Source: Phytophthora colocasiae (taxonomy: Eukaryota > Oomycota > Peronosporomycetes > Peronosporales > Peronosporaceae). From it: a stretch of DNA of 64,000 nucleotides. The stretch lies in contig JAGKQI010000022.1 of assembly GCA_018806915.1 (NCBI GenBank), forward strand, positions 248,001-312,000. The letters run 5' to 3'. The translations under genes and the position numbers were made by a program. This document shows positions 1-10,709 of this stretch, piece after piece. Under the pieces are notes generated by a model that did no database searches, was not told where the DNA came from, and saw nothing but the letters and a program-made list of their open reading frames with translations. Each line of letters begins with the position of its first letter. Position 1 is the first letter of the stretch.

Positions 1-1149
1 CTTCACACTTAAGTGAGCGAGAGCAGTTCTCTCTCCGGTAGCAGATCTTGTAGGTGTAGTCTTCTTTTAGTGCTCACTCCGAGGACCCTTCTCCAGCAGG
101 CAAGTACCCTGCTTCTCCACCACTTGTCGCGACCTGATAAGGATCGGGTACTAGCGGGCTGTTATGTGAGTGCAGGTCCGGGCAGGGAGGCAGAAGACTT
201 AACTGAAACAAATGTAAGTGTCTTGTTGTTGTTCTTCTTCTTAGCAGGTAAAATCACGACTGACTAGTTATGCCGGGAACTCACTGCTCCAATGCACACT
301 TGTAAGGGTGACTCCCCGTCGAAACACTAGAGCGGGAGTCCTTGAGAGTGTCCTCCCTCCGCACGACACTCGCGGGAGGATGTAGATAGACGGCACAGAC
401 GGTAGTAAACGGGGACGTACCCCGGAGTGGACCTCGGACGGAACACTACGCCAAGTGGTCACAACACGACGAGTGTGACGAATGACAAGGCCCCGAGGCA
501 TGGGGCACAGCCGTACACGCAGGTTCGAACGTCATATTCCCGGGCACGGGACACCTCGTTCGTGGCGCACCAAACACGGTGAACTGCGAACTCCCAGCGA
601 TCGGCGTATTGCTGCGATATCTTTTGATGTGTCCTCCAAAGACAAGAGCCGGGCCATGGCGACTGACGCGTTTCTGGAGCAGACTGGGGTAGGGTCCATC
701 AGCGACGCCGTATGTCTCGCAGCAAGCCTGACCCGGACCGGGTCAGTGACCGGCCCGCACGCGCCTCAACTCAACTCACTTTTCGATTTGGAGCGCTGTT
801 CGCCCCAATATGATGAACCAGACGCGCTTTCAAGACCCGCAGCAGGACCGGCCACGAGCATGCGTGCGCTGCGTGCGTTGCTGCGTGCGCTGGCTTTCGC
901 AATGGTATGCGACATGGAGAATTAGGAGAACTGTTCTCGGGTGTTCATCTGCCTAGTGCGACCGCTTCCGCGTTACTGCTACCGATTCTGTGTTAGCGAG
1001 ACCGACTGCGCAGCTAGACCCACCGATTTGTACCCACTACACAGACATGTTTTATACCATATCACAACCGGTTTGCCTGTTTTATACCATTTCACAAGCC
1101 TTTTTACATTCAAAAGAAAACGTGAGACTTTGCCATCGAGATCACCAAG
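1..1149. other. Window start, no supported gene
   Basis: I see no convincing gene. Open frames exist on both strands (for example 482-925 +), but their translations are Arg/Ser/Ala-rich with no domain and no typical start context. Near the right end two near-identical 20-mers beginning TGTTTTATACCA lie at 1048-1067 and 1078-1097 (one mismatch, 30-bp period), about 50-100 bp upstream of the ATG at 1150. They could be promoter elements of that gene, which is inference only. Confidence 0.4.
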
Positions 1150-2025
1150 ATGGACCACACCATGCTCTTGCTCAACATGCTTAACGAGCTCGACAGAGAA
1201 GAGCTGGAGGGCGACGTCTTCGTTAGACGGCCTCAAATCCGTCTACGGGACAATGGCGATCACGCGGCCGAGTTTTCTCGCCATCACGTCCTCTACCTCC
1301 TCCGCCTAGCTCCACTGACTAGGCGAAACGACGATAATGAACTCGTTTGGACTGATACTGCTAATTTTTTTCCTTTGTTACGAAGTGAAACTATCGGTAA
1401 CTATGAAAACCAGTACGCAGCCAAGTTTGGGCTGACTACCCGTCGGTGCGTGGAGAGGCTTAGAGAAATAGTCAACTCGTATCTTCCTGGCATCCGTTTT
1501 CCAGAAGCGGGATTGGACCCCGTTTACGCGCTGGCAATCGACGGCCTTCCTCCAGATGGAGATCTCTTGTTCCAGCTGGAGCACGGGCTGCGTAACCAGC
1601 TAAACCGAGACAGGCTCCGCATCCAGCAACACGCTACAGGGAGGCGAGGACCACGACAAACAACAGCTATGGCAGAAACTTGGGAGTTTATTAGGACCGA
1701 CTTCCAGTGCGACCTACCATTCCGTTGTTTCGACTCGCTTGTCAGAAGACTAAACCAAGCGCGTGTTCGGACAAGGGAACTACTTCGAGTTGCCGACGAA
1801 GAACGGGCACGGCTAATTGCGGTTGAGATCGACAGGATTGTTCGCGCATACAACGATAATGAAGAAGAAACATACGAGCAAATGCGCACAAGAGTGATGG
1901 TGCTGACGCAGAATTGGCCACCAGTCATGGTGACCAGCATTCATTACCCAGAACTGGAGCGAGCTGCAGCAGCAGCAGAAGAGAACGCTGCAGCAGCAGC
2001 AGAAGAGAACGAGAACGACATCTAA
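1150..2025 (+). CDS. Hypothetical protein, 291 aa, acidic Ala/Glu-repeat C-terminus
   Basis: I do not recognise this gene. It is an uninterrupted single-exon frame starting at ATG 1150 (context AAGATGG) and ending TAA at 2023-2025. The first 270 residues are mixed helical sequence rich in Arg, Leu and Glu with no signal peptide, membrane segment or Cys/His metal motif visible. Residues about 200-240 (many ARxR/EExE alternations) could form a coiled coil. The last 25 residues contain two copies of a short AAAAAEEN-like unit encoded by a GCAGCAGCAGAAGAGAA microrepeat. The convergent neighbour at 2177-2959 is also a low-complexity repeat gene, so the two may belong to one repetitive or mobile unit. 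Function unknown; the coding call rests on length and on an intact frame. Confidence 0.55.
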   Translation: MDHTMLLLNMLNELDREELEGDVFVRRPQIRLRDNGDHAAEFSRHHVLYLLRLAPLTRRNDDNELVWTDTANFFPLLRSETIGNYENQYAAKFGLTTRRCVERLREIVNSYLPGIRFPEAGLDPVYALAIDGLPPDGDLLFQLEHGLRNQLNRDRLRIQQHATGRRGPRQTTAMAETWEFIRTDFQCDLPFRCFDSLVRRLNQARVRTRELLRVADEERARLIAVEIDRIVRAYNDNEEETYEQMRTRVMVLTQNWPPVMVTSIHYPELERAAAAAEENAAAAAEENENDI

Positions 2026-2091
2026 TTGAATATACGTAAATGTTTTACGAAAAGCAGTGAAGATTTTTTATCTTTTTTAAAACCAAGACAT

Positions 2092-2208
2092 AATCCTGGT
2101 AGTTCTGCTGCTGGTAGATTGACTGCTGCTGATAGATTGGCTGCTGCTTAAAACCAAGACCACATATCCGGTTCGGCTAATAATCCTGGTAGTTCTGCTG
2201 CTGGTAGA
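2092..2208. repeat. Partial duplication of the 3' end of the Gln-rich gene
   Basis: The motif TAATCCTGGTAGTTCTGCTG, which holds the stop codon and last codons of the neighbouring minus-strand Gln-rich gene, occurs at about 2092 and again at about 2181. Both copies are followed by GGTAGA-type repeat units. The AAAACCAAGAC string also precedes or follows both. This looks like a local duplication of about 90 bp that added a second gene end. Confidence 0.6.
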
Positions 2209-2959
2209 GTGGCTGCTGCTGGTAGATTGGCTGCTGTTGGTAGATTGGCTGCTGCTGGTAGAGTGGGTGCTGCTGGTAGAGTGGGTGCTGCTGGTAGATT
2301 GGCTGCTGCTGGAGGTGCTGGTTCTGCTGCTGGTAGATTGGCTGCTGCTGCTGGTAGATTGGCTGCTGCTGGTAGAGTGGGTGCTGCTGGTAGAGTGGGT
2401 GCTGCTGGTAGAGTGGGTGCTGCTGGTAGAGTGGGTGCTGCTGGTAGATTGGCTGCTGCTGGAGGTGCTGGTTCTGCTGCTGGTAGATTGGCTGCTGCTG
2501 CTGGTAGATTGGCTGCTGCTGGAGGTGCTGGTTCTGCTGCTGCTGGTTCTGCTCCTGGAGGTTCTGCTGCTGGAGGTTCTGCTGCTGGTTCTGCTCCTGG
2601 AGGTTCTGCTGCTGGAGGTTCTGCTGCTGCTGGTTCTGCTCCTGGAGGTTCTGCTGCTGGAGGTTCTGCTGCTGCTGGTTCTGCTCCTGGAGGTTCAGCT
2701 CCTGGAGGTTCAGCTCCTGGAGGTTCAGCTGCTGGAGGTGCTGCTCAACTTCCTGTGCAGCTTGATCTTGACGAGTATTTCCTTCGTTAGCTGCTGCTGC
2801 AAGTGCAGCCCTACGCGCTAACTCATGGTCGTTAGGTACAGCCCTTAAGGACATGACGTACCTCAAAATAGAGTTTGGGTGGGCTTTCTTGACGTGATCC
2901 ACGAAGTCGTGATAGTATCGCCCTTGCCTAGGAACGATACATCGCACTTCAGGCACCAT
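2177..2959 (-). CDS. Gln-rich repeat protein, 260 aa
   Basis: No family is recognised. The frame starts at ATG 2959 and ends TAG 2177-2179. Residues 1-70 are ordinary sequence with a Cys...Cys...FxxHxxxxH arrangement (YYHDFVDHVKKAHP), which could be a degenerate zinc-binding motif. Residues about 85-260 are pure repeats: first LNLQE / QNLQQ units, then QQPIYQQ and QHPLYQQ heptad-like units. The DNA of this part (about 2180-2750) is a minisatellite of CTGCTGGTAGA and GGAGGTTCTGCT units, so copy number is probably polymorphic. The antisense frames are also open through the repeat and should be ignored. The gene overlaps the tail of the GH30 remnant upstream. Its role is unknown; Gln/Tyr-rich tracts like this could form prion-like or adhesive domains, which is speculation. 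Confidence 0.5.
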   Translation of the reverse strand: MVPEVRCIVPRQGRYYHDFVDHVKKAHPNSILRYVMSLRAVPNDHELARRAALAAAANEGNTRQDQAAQEVEQHLQQLNLQELNLQELNLQEQNQQQQNLQQQNLQEQNQQQQNLQQQNLQEQNQQQNLQQQNLQEQNQQQQNQHLQQQPIYQQQQPIYQQQNQHLQQQPIYQQHPLYQQHPLYQQHPLYQQHPLYQQQPIYQQQQPIYQQQNQHLQQQPIYQQHPLYQQHPLYQQQPIYQQQPIYQQQPLYQQQNYQDY

Positions 2960-3374
2960 GCCCTCGTTGCACGTCCAGCCCCGTCACCGGGGTTTGGCAC
3001 TTCAACCCGGCCGAACGTCCAGAATTCCTGGCGTCTTGAACGCGAGATCTCTAGCCTGTTCAAAGGCGGGTGCACCTCTTCCTTCCAGTAGGGTGGTGGT
3101 TGTCGTGGTGCTGCCATCGCAAAATGAAGAATGAGGCAACAACGAGTCGGGAAGTCTGGGAAATCTGGGGCATCTTGTGTGTATCCACTATGGCGATATG
3201 CAGTCTTTCCGTATCTGCCTGCACCCACGAGCAGTACCAGATATTCTCTGGCAGAGAATATGGCAACGAAGCTGGTCCTGATGCATCGTTCCTCTGGCCA
3301 CATCGAACTTCGAGGCTGCAGAGGCCTTGTACCCTCCGACCTCCGACCTTCGGACCCCGTCAAGACATCCCATG

Positions 3375-4042
3375 AAACGATCGAAGAGAAAGGAGGTTTC
3401 TTGGGCTCGTTCTGCACTGTCATGGCCCAGAAATTGATCCCTTCTTCCTTGTACGCGTCGAAAAACTTGGAGTAGTACAGCGCCAACGCACTCCAGTACT
3501 TGTCGCCAGGCTTTCCCTTCATGACGCAGTTAATGACTGAATCGCCCTGCGTCATCCACAACGGAGGAGCCCAAGAGGACGCGAACAACTTCATGTCGGG
3601 TGCCATCTTAAGCGAACGTTGGATCATCTCGATCTTGTTGGAGATCGGGTCCTTATCGCTGGCAATGGTGAAGTTGGTCATCTTAAAGTCGTCCACCTTG
3701 TCGTTGTACGTGTACGAGTACGTGGAGAAGTCCGTGGAGCCGATGGGCACACGGCCCATGTTGTATTCTAAGCCAGTTTCCCCGAAGTACTGGTCCAGCG
3801 TGAAGCCTCCACCAAAGCCAAGCATGGTCTGGTACTGCGTGTCGACTACGTCGGGTCGTCCGCTGGGGATTCATCGACACTGGCCACCGTGTAAACCAAC
3901 CGTTTGCCGTCTTTGGACGAGGTGTAGACACCCACTTGTCCTGCTTTGAGTGTTGTGTAGCCGTTGCTGATGGAGAACTCTCAACCGCGAAAGAGGAGAG
4001 CAGGAAGCTGGCGATGAGCGTCATGGGGGTTAGTACTTTCAT
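3375..4042 (-). pseudogene. Glycoside hydrolase family 30 (glucosylceramidase-like) remnant
   Basis: A signal peptide begins at ATG 4042 (MKVLTPMTLIASFLL...), followed after frame changes by GH30 sequence: LGFGGGFT, YNMGRVPIGS, FASSWAPPLWM and WAMTVQNEPKKP. GH30 enzymes cleave beta-glucosidic bonds of glucosylceramide or beta-1,6-glucan, and oomycetes secrete many of them. The Glu of QNEP is the family acid/base residue and is still present. The gene is broken in at least two ways. The leader and mature part lie in different frames around 3850-3960, where a base appears to be missing in the CGACCCGACGTAGTC stretch. All homology stops just after QNEPKKP at about 3375, so the nucleophile half of the barrel is gone. 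Sequence to 2863 continues open but looks unrelated. Confidence 0.75.
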
Positions 4043-4198
4043 GGTGGCGCAAATCTGGGACTGCTGGTCGATTACCGCTGCACGAAAGTCTACACTGAAC
4101 CAGAATCGACTGCATTCTCTGGGCTTCAGTATCGGCCGTATACTTTAGTCATACGGTGCGAGGATAATACACTGGATGGGACCTCCCCATGTGGTGCG

Positions 4199-5246
4199 TT
4201 GGAAGGACATCTTTGCTCCAAGTCCCGTTCGCGCTCGCGCTCAGGCTCGGCATCTCCGTTCTCCGTCACCCAAGAAGTAAGATTTCATTTTTATTTTTCA
4301 CTGTGGAGGTTGAGAGGTAGTTTATCTGATGATCCTTTGTTTGTTTCTTTAGGGAGGAAGCTAGTGCTGATCGCAGTCCGTCCGCTGAGTGAGTACCACG
4401 TGATTGTCAAGAGTTTTTCCCCCTGTTGCTTACAATTACTGCTTTTACTTTGTGTAGCGCCGACAAGGACGACGAGACGATAATGCTCTGAGGTAAATTC
4501 TGCGTGAGTTTCATAGTGTTGGTTAGACCATGATCTAAACCCGTTTGCTGTTTTCTTAACTGTAGTGAGCTGAACGCAACTATTGCTGCAATTGACGCTC
4601 TACTGCAAAGTGATGACATGGGCCCAGAACCAATTACCACCGCAAGTTCACAGGAAAAGAAGGGGGCGAACAGCGGTGCTAGCAGACATGGTGTGGTACG
4701 GATATTGCTCAACGTTGGCAGGAGTGAAGGCGTTTCGACAGGCGCTTCAGCACGTCCGGCAACTTGGCGCGTCACAAGCGTCTGCACTCACTGCACAAGA
4801 TGGAGTGCCCCGTGGCGGGCTGCACGCGCATCTTCACCAGTAAGGACATGCTGGCCAAGCACCAGAAGGTTCACAACGGCAACTCCATCCACACGTGCGT
4901 TGTCGAAGGCTGTGGCAAGACCTTCAGCACTGCAGGGAACCTTACGCGGCATATGAAGACGCAACACCGCTCGGTGCCGCTTCCAGCCAACTCACGCAGC
5001 TCCAGACAGCAGCGATACCGACAGCAGCTCCAGCAACAGGCAGCGAAGGTTGTGTCTCCTGTTATGACGATGCAGTCGCCGTGCGATGAGTTCCCTGTCT
5101 TGGACGCTCTGGACTTTGATATGATGGCGTTCTTGCCCCCTGTGGAAGATCAGCTGCAGCAGTTCTCGTTCCTGAACCCGCCGACGACAAACCCGGAAGC
5201 GATTTCAGAGGAAGACCTGAAGGACCTGCTCGAGTGTTTGTTCTAA
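4199..5246 (+). CDS. C2H2 zinc-finger protein, multi-exon, first finger damaged
   Basis: The last exon (about 4745-5246) encodes a cut finger ending FSTSGNLARHKRLH, then two full fingers: C-PVAG-C...F...L..HQKVH (CX4C-X12-HX3H) and C-VVEG-C...F...L..HMKTQH (CX4C-X12-HX4H). After these comes a Gln/Ser-rich linker and an acidic, hydrophobic C-terminus (DALDFDMMAFLPP, EEDLKDLLECLF) that resembles an activation domain. Upstream, clear intron borders sit near 4275-4352 (GTAAGA...TTTCTTTAG), 4388-4456 (GTGAGT...TGTGTAG) and 4493-4565 (GTAAAT...AACTGTAG). The short exons are Arg/Ser-rich and acidic. The exon reading SELNATIAAIDALLQSDD is in a different frame from the fingers, and the first finger lacks its Cys pair, so an indel or an unrecognised short intron lies near 4690-4745. 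Likely a nuclear DNA-binding regulator; start uncertain. Confidence 0.65.
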
Positions 5247-5710
5247 GTGGATCATGTAGGAGTATGTAGAGTCGACAATAGCCGTACAGTATTTAAAGGC
5301 GGAAATGCAATGCATGTGTACCAAAACGCAATGGTTTTTCCTCAGCGGAGTCTGTGTTTCCAGCGACGCTACCATGCAGTTCTACCCTGCTTCGCTCTGA
5401 AGTTTTATCAAGCCATCGTCGGTGTCGCACTCGCTGCTTTGTGTGTGCGACGCTTGCTCGCAGCGTGAGAGTCTCATTTAACTCAACAGTGGTACATGTA
5501 GTTTCAAGCGGGACTGAAGGTTGAGTGGATGGCCAGCAGGAGTTGACCTCGAGCCTCTATTCTGTCCGATACGACTACTGAAATGGAATTGGAGCTTGGT
5601 TTGGTCACAGGGCAATAATGAGTGAAGTATTTCCATCAATTTGAATGAACCGCTCACTAGAGTATTTCCTCTGTCAGTATTTCTTCTGTCACCTGCCGCT
5701 TTGAAGAAAG
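5247..5710. other. Intergenic, nothing supported
   Basis: The 3' flank of the zinc-finger gene and the 5' flank of the CRN-like gene. There is one short open frame without features. No repeat or RNA gene was seen. Confidence 0.4.
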
Positions 5711-6133
5711 ATGGTTCTATTGAACTGCGCGATCATCGAAGAAGGGAGAGCGAGCGTGGTCTTTATTGAGATTGACGAGTCGAAGACTGGTACTCAACTG
5801 AAGGAATCGACCAAGAAGACGAAGGTCATTAAGGATTCTGCAGGCGACCTCCAGCTCTACCTGGCTGCGCAAGATGACGAATGTAATGTTTGGTTATTGG
5901 AGAAAAGCTCAGACGATATGAAAAAACTGGAGAATGGCGAGAAGACTGCCCTCATTGAAGAGCTAATGTCGGAAAACAACAAGTTAAATGCAGGCAATAC
6001 GCTGAGATACTTCCTGGATGATGTAGATCCTCCGTGGACTGATGATGAGATCCACTTTCTGGTGGTGGTTGTGGCTTTGGACTGGCGTTACGAGCTGCTT
6101 AACCCTCACGTATACGACTCGAGCTTAAACTGA
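5711..6133 (+). CDS. Crinkler (CRN) family effector, N-terminal region
   Basis: The translation from ATG 5711 follows the CRN N-terminal plan. It has a ubiquitin-like first strand region (LLNCAIIEEG...VFIEID), then LQLYLAA at about residues 55-61 in the position of the LxLFLAK translocation motif. A DWL-like region follows (LLEKSSDDMKKLENG...LMSENNKL), and IHFLVVVVA near residue 120 matches the HVLVxxP motif that closes the N-terminal half. CRNs are oomycete proteins that act in host cells, often in the nucleus, through variable C-terminal domains. Here the frame stops at 6133 just after the HVLV-like motif, so the effector domain is not in the same frame. LYLAA rather than LFLAK and the altered final Pro suggest relaxed constraint. 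No separate signal peptide is seen, as is usual for many CRNs. Most likely a decaying gene. Confidence 0.75.
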   Translation: MVLLNCAIIEEGRASVVFIEIDESKTGTQLKESTKKTKVIKDSAGDLQLYLAAQDDECNVWLLEKSSDDMKKLENGEKTALIEELMSENNKLNAGNTLRYFLDDVDPPWTDDEIHFLVVVVALDWRYELLNPHVYDSSLN

Positions 6134-7090
6134 AAAGAAATATCTGGTTGATTTCGGACTACCGGTATTACACGCAAGTGAAGCTGTACTGCCGACCTGC
6201 GTTCCACTTGCAGTTTGACTTTCTGGCCAAAAATGTACTGGACAAAGGCCATCTTGGCTACATTCTCGGTCCTAGAACAGTGGTTGTGACGTGGATCCAT
6301 GTTACAGACTATGAAGGCTGTTACTGTGTGCGTTTGGTTGGTAATAAGCGGCAATGTGTATTGATCTCAGTTGAAGGCTTGGACAAGGTGTTACTGCTAG
6401 AGAAAGATACACAACACCACTTGCTGGACGGAGGAGTGTTCCATACTCACCACCAAGTGTATGAGGTGGCTTTTGTATCCAGACACTACAATGAAGAGAC
6501 GACTCTCGTTCATGTGTTCTGTGGCTTCCCGTTACAAAAATTACGAGCAAGAGGATCTAAGGAGCACTGGAATTTCAAGTGGAGTCTTGGACTTTAGAAG
6601 AGTTTTTAGTGCGACAGAAGATACGGTCGACGCAGCAGGGAATACGCTGGACAAGTGGCCTAAAGCCAGTAGAATTGCCGTCTAAGATGGAGTCCTAACG
6701 CTGTCAGAAGTCTGGATTAAACCGAAAAAGTGAATCCAAGATGGATATGATGCAATTATGGTCTGTAAACGGACTGGACACGTGCGAATGGTACAAGTTA
6801 CGTGCACCTTTCGCATTGATTTATTCTACTTGTGGTTGGAGCAATTTGCAGGCTCAAAGGAAGCATTTAAGGTTCAGAAGCTAGAAATGTCTTTCTGGTG
6901 GATTGACGGACTTTAAGGTAACGGAAGTGTATGGAGAAGGGATGTTGACGAAGTTTGGCTGGCTGAACGGCAAGGAGAAGACGAAAATTACGTGTGCTGC
7001 GATGAAAAGACTATTTTAACCTTAAAGTGCAGCATTTTGGCACCCTGTTGCCACATTTCCAAGACCACGCTCTTTGATAACGCATGCAGA
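6134..7090 (+). pseudogene. Degraded 3' part of the CRN gene
   Basis: Directly after the CRN N-terminal frame, plus-strand frames continue in pieces (6148-6597, 6461-6685 and short pieces to about 7080) with hydrophobic and aromatic peptides such as FDFLAKNVLDKGHLGYI and TLVHVFCGF. The change of frame, in-frame stops and the lack of any other gene signal fit a decayed C-terminal domain of the same gene. I cannot assign it to a named CRN C-terminal class. Confidence 0.45.
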
Positions 7091-7104
7091 CATTCTATTG
7101 GAGT

Positions 7105-9374
7105 TTAGTCTAACTTGGACGACGCGCGTCCACCGATATCGGAACCCGATGAGAGTGAAGCCAATAGGGACTTGATACTCTGCCGCAACTTGTTCCGTAA
7201 CGCTGTAAACTGCAGCGCCTCCGCTTGACCACGGTCTTCCTCCTTCTTCTCCTTCTTCTCTTCGTCTGAATCCTTTGTCTGTACTTGCTGTTCGAATTGC
7301 TGTTCTTGACGAGCAGCTTCTGCAGCTTCAAAACTTGGATACTCAAAGACTGAGCAAAACTGGGGTAGATTTTCTGCAGACTGCGCTGTAGTTCCTTCTG
7401 CATCGTAGTCCTCAAAATTGAGACCACCTTCTCCAAGCAATCGAGTACAAACACTGCGTCTTGAAGCTGTAGAATAGCATAGACGTTAGGAATAATATAC
7501 CCAGCAAAAAGTATCCAAGCTCTCGCCTTTACCTTCTTCATTGCTTCAAGATACGATTCGCAGCGGTGTGGGAACACTGAGTCCGATACAAACGATTCCC
7601 AAATGTCGATACTTCTGACTTCCACTCACTGGAGCATTAACCTGCACTTGATGCTGGTGGAACGCGAGTGCGAGCAGAAGCTCCTCCGCCACCATTTGCT
7701 CTCTCAACGTCGGAAGCAATGCAACAACCTTGGGGACACGAACGATGTATCCGGCAAACCCTGAATGCCACAGAGCACATTCACCCAGGAGGCGAAGAAG
7801 AGCTGGGAACCAGCGCTTTTCCAGACACTCAGCTTGTTGCACCTTCTGAGCGTCGTTAACTGGTGTTGGAGGCAGAAGCATCAGCAACGTTCGCAACATT
7901 CCACTCTCGTGGAGCTTCTCGACAATCGTACGAGCGTTGGGTGAGGCGAAGAGCATGAAGTGCAGCAACTGCAGGAAAACCACGGTCAACTCAGCATCTC
8001 CATCGTCTTCTGTCTCATTTTCTGGAGCGTCTTTACGACTGACGACGCTCGAAACTGGTACAAGCTGGTGGATTTCCTTTGAAATGAGAGGCAGCAGTTC
8101 CTGGATGGCTAACGCTAAGCCTTGCTGTGCCCGCTGTGCCGCTCCTTGATGAAATTCTCGAGAGATCGCCAGCTCTGCTAATACTCGATAGACTAAATGC
8201 TGCGGCTGAACACGGTGTTGTACTGTAATAGGAACAGCTTGAAGGAACTCGATCAGTTCCTTTAAGCGCCATAACGCATTGCGACTGGAGTTCGGGAAAC
8301 GGAGAACGCGGTCTCGCAGCACGTACAGATACCTGCTCCATTCACCACGTGGTCCATACAGTGCCGAATTGCGCTTGTCTTCTGGTGTTTTAGAGTCTTC
8401 AAGTGCCTGATTAACTAACAGCCGCATGATAACAACAAGTTCATCATCCAGACGCCACATCTCCCATTTTTCCATGGATACAGGCTCGAAAGACGATGAG
8501 AATGTCTGAGAGGCCAGAAACCGCAGCTTTTCGCTTCTCGACACTCTTTTAGTTGATTTCTGGTGGCTCCACATGGGAATGCGGTGGTCACGAGGCTCTG
8601 GCAAGTGACCTTTGTACACCTCACTCAAGTCATCAGGGTCCTCTTGAGCTGCAAACTTCTCCACAAAATCGTCGTCATCCTCCTTCTTCTCAACAGGAAG
8701 CTTGTCAGTCTTCTTTTGCTCTAGTTCTTGCTGTTTAATCTCCAGTGAGGACAGCAGCGTCTCCACTTGAGAGTCGTCTGGCGTCTCCAAACACCAGTGA
8801 AAAATCAGCAGAAATATAGCAGCAGCCAATAGTCCACTGCCCTCCGAGCTACGAGATGATCTCTGTGCTCCAGTAGATTTAGCTGACGTATCCTGACCGT
8901 TTAAGTACGCCACACCGTCTAGTAACGTGGCTGTAAGGGGAATCTCAGCTACTACGTGTCGAGTCGATTTCTCAGTCGAAACGCGTCTGTAGAGCCCTCC
9001 GCCAGAGCCTCAATCGACGTCTCTTGTACTTGGGGGAAATCAAATTGCAGTTGCATATACGCATCCTTCGCCATACGCTCGCTATCGTTGCTAGAGATTG
9101 ATAAGACCCCGGACTGGAAGAGTCCAGTGAACTCTTGAGGCGATCTCTCGCCTTCTGTGGCACTATCAGAGCTAGAACTACCCTCAGCAGCATCAGAAGA
9201 CGATGGAAAAGGAGAAGGGAGTAAGGAGGCACCACCAGAAAGCGTCGTATTCTCCTGGAGCGCCGCCACGAGCTGCTGGATGAAGAGCTCCCGTTCAGCG
9301 TCCATGCTGGTCAAAATATGATGTACAATGGGATTCATGACAGTATATAGGTTTTCAAAAATGTAGCCATCCAT
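7105..9374 (-). CDS. Unrecognised large helical protein with one membrane segment
   Basis: The gene starts at ATG 9374 and probably ends at the stop at 7105-7107. Piece 1 (9374-8952) is Ser/Glu-rich. Piece 2 (8913-7546; frame open to about 8945) holds a hydrophobic stretch GLLAAAIFLLIFHWCL near its start, a Lys/Asp/Glu-rich linker, then about 300 residues of amphipathic helices resembling an ARM/HEAT-type solenoid (for example LLALAFHQHQ). Piece 3 continues as SDSVFPHRCESYLEAMKK. A clear 66-bp intron (7467-7532, GTAAAG...TTCTACAG) follows, then LQDAVFVLDCLEKV. The end is Gln/Glu/Lys-rich and may be a coiled coil (7105-7440 frame). Joins near 8950, 7600 and 7430 require frame changes not explained by obvious introns, so the model has either short introns or indels. 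No domain is recognised. Probably membrane-attached. Confidence 0.5.
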
Positions 9375-10690
9375 CAGGGTAAACAGGCTACTGCCACCAG
9401 GATCGCTCCCATGGTGGCCGTAAACTGTAAAGTGAGAGTCTCAACAATATTTTTTCAGCCGTACCAGATTGTAGTATGACGGACAGACGGCAGAATAGCT
9501 CACCAGAATGGGTCAAACGTCTTGACGGCACCCTTGACTTACCTTTTGGTAACTTACACAATGCAGAGAGAGAGAGAGAGCGACGAGTTGGTCTTTGTCC
9601 TACGTGTAGCTGTCCCTCCGTTCGTAACAATAGGCTATTGAGCTGCATTACCTTCCAGCTGCAGTCCAAGCCAAGCGTACACGGGTCGTTAGTCGTTCTT
9701 GTGTCTGGGTTGGGTTGGCACGCGGCCGTTTGCATTGGCTCTACGCCGTGGCGCTCCGAGTTCGAGCAAAGAAAGACTTGCGGCCGTTTGCATTGGCTCT
9801 ACGCCGTGGCGCTCCGAGTTCGAGCAAAGAAAGACTTGACGGCACCGAGCATCACCCGGCTCCGCTTCGACGAACGCCACGGAGCTCCATGCCAGCCAGT
9901 ATCATTCAAGCCCACCTATTCCTGGCAACGGCGATGAATCTACGCTGCGTCCGGAGCGTTGCCAGCGAGCACTTGATGTGTCTACTAGGCACTGTCTAGC
10001 GGGCTAGATTCTATCTAGGATATCGGATGACCGGTCTTGCCTTGGGCTGTTTCCAAAGTTTCAACAACAGACCACGACGGCGCAGCTGGGACGGGCAGGC
10101 GGAATACTCTAGCACTACATACTCGGCGAGCTTCATAATCAGCCCCGCAGCGATCAAGGCTAGGTTCTCGCTGCTGCAGCACCAGAGACTGGTCCTGCTC
10201 TCCGTTTGCGGCAGAACAAGGACAACCACGCTAACCGTTCGTCGGTTATGACCACTGTAAGCGCGGTATATTGCTTAAGGCGAGGCAGGCGCGTGTATCT
10301 GGCACACGTTGCTGTTGCTGGGCTGGTGGAGAGATCGTTACGCGTCGTGTCGTGTGAAAGTTGTGCTCCGACGACGTCTTGTTTCAGAATGTGTTGATCG
10401 TCGATTACAGGGACAAAAAAGCGCCTGTCTGTCGCTGATGGTCCTTCTCTGGTTCTGCGTCGTGGTGAAGAACATGTCACTGCGACGTGCGTCTTGTTTC
10501 AGAATGTGTGAGCGGGTTTACCCGACCGTGAAATTACGGTGGACAGCCGCATGGAATCTATGTAGCTGTAGCCTACAGCCTGTAGGTGAAGGGGGCGGTT
10601 CACGCTGCCCAAGACATCTGCATCTCGACTTGAATTAGACAACCCAACTGGTCTACAGACGATTGCTACTTGCCGTCAACAACCACTGCT
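9375..10690. other. Intergenic spacer with small duplications
   Basis: No gene is supported. A 58-bp unit starting CGGCCGTTTGCATTGG is tandemly duplicated at 9723-9780 and 9781-9838, exactly as far as I can read. A (GA)n run lies near 9567-9580. A 19-bp string GTCTTGTTTCAGAATGTGT occurs at about 10376 and 10491. The right end adjoins the TACAGA array. Confidence 0.5.
9723..9838. repeat. 58-bp perfect tandem duplication
   Basis: Two adjacent copies begin CGGCCGTTTGCATTGGCTCT and end AAAGAAAGACTTG. I see no difference between them, so the duplication is recent or is an assembly artefact. Confidence 0.85.
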
Positions 10691-10709
10691 CAAGAGAGAG
10701 GGTAGGATC

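Noticed and set aside
482..925. Plus-strand frame of 147 codons
   Set aside because: No domain, Arg/Ala-rich composition and no support beyond being open in GC-rich DNA.
2209..2821. Two plus-strand open frames of about 194 codons with Gly/Ala and Leu/Val repeats
   Set aside because: They are antisense products of the CTG/GGT minisatellite in the minus-strand Gln-rich gene and begin in the repeat.
2863..3375. Extension of the GH30 frame toward 2863
   Set aside because: After QNEPKKP the peptide loses all similarity to GH30, is Arg/Ser-rich and looks like out-of-frame sequence.
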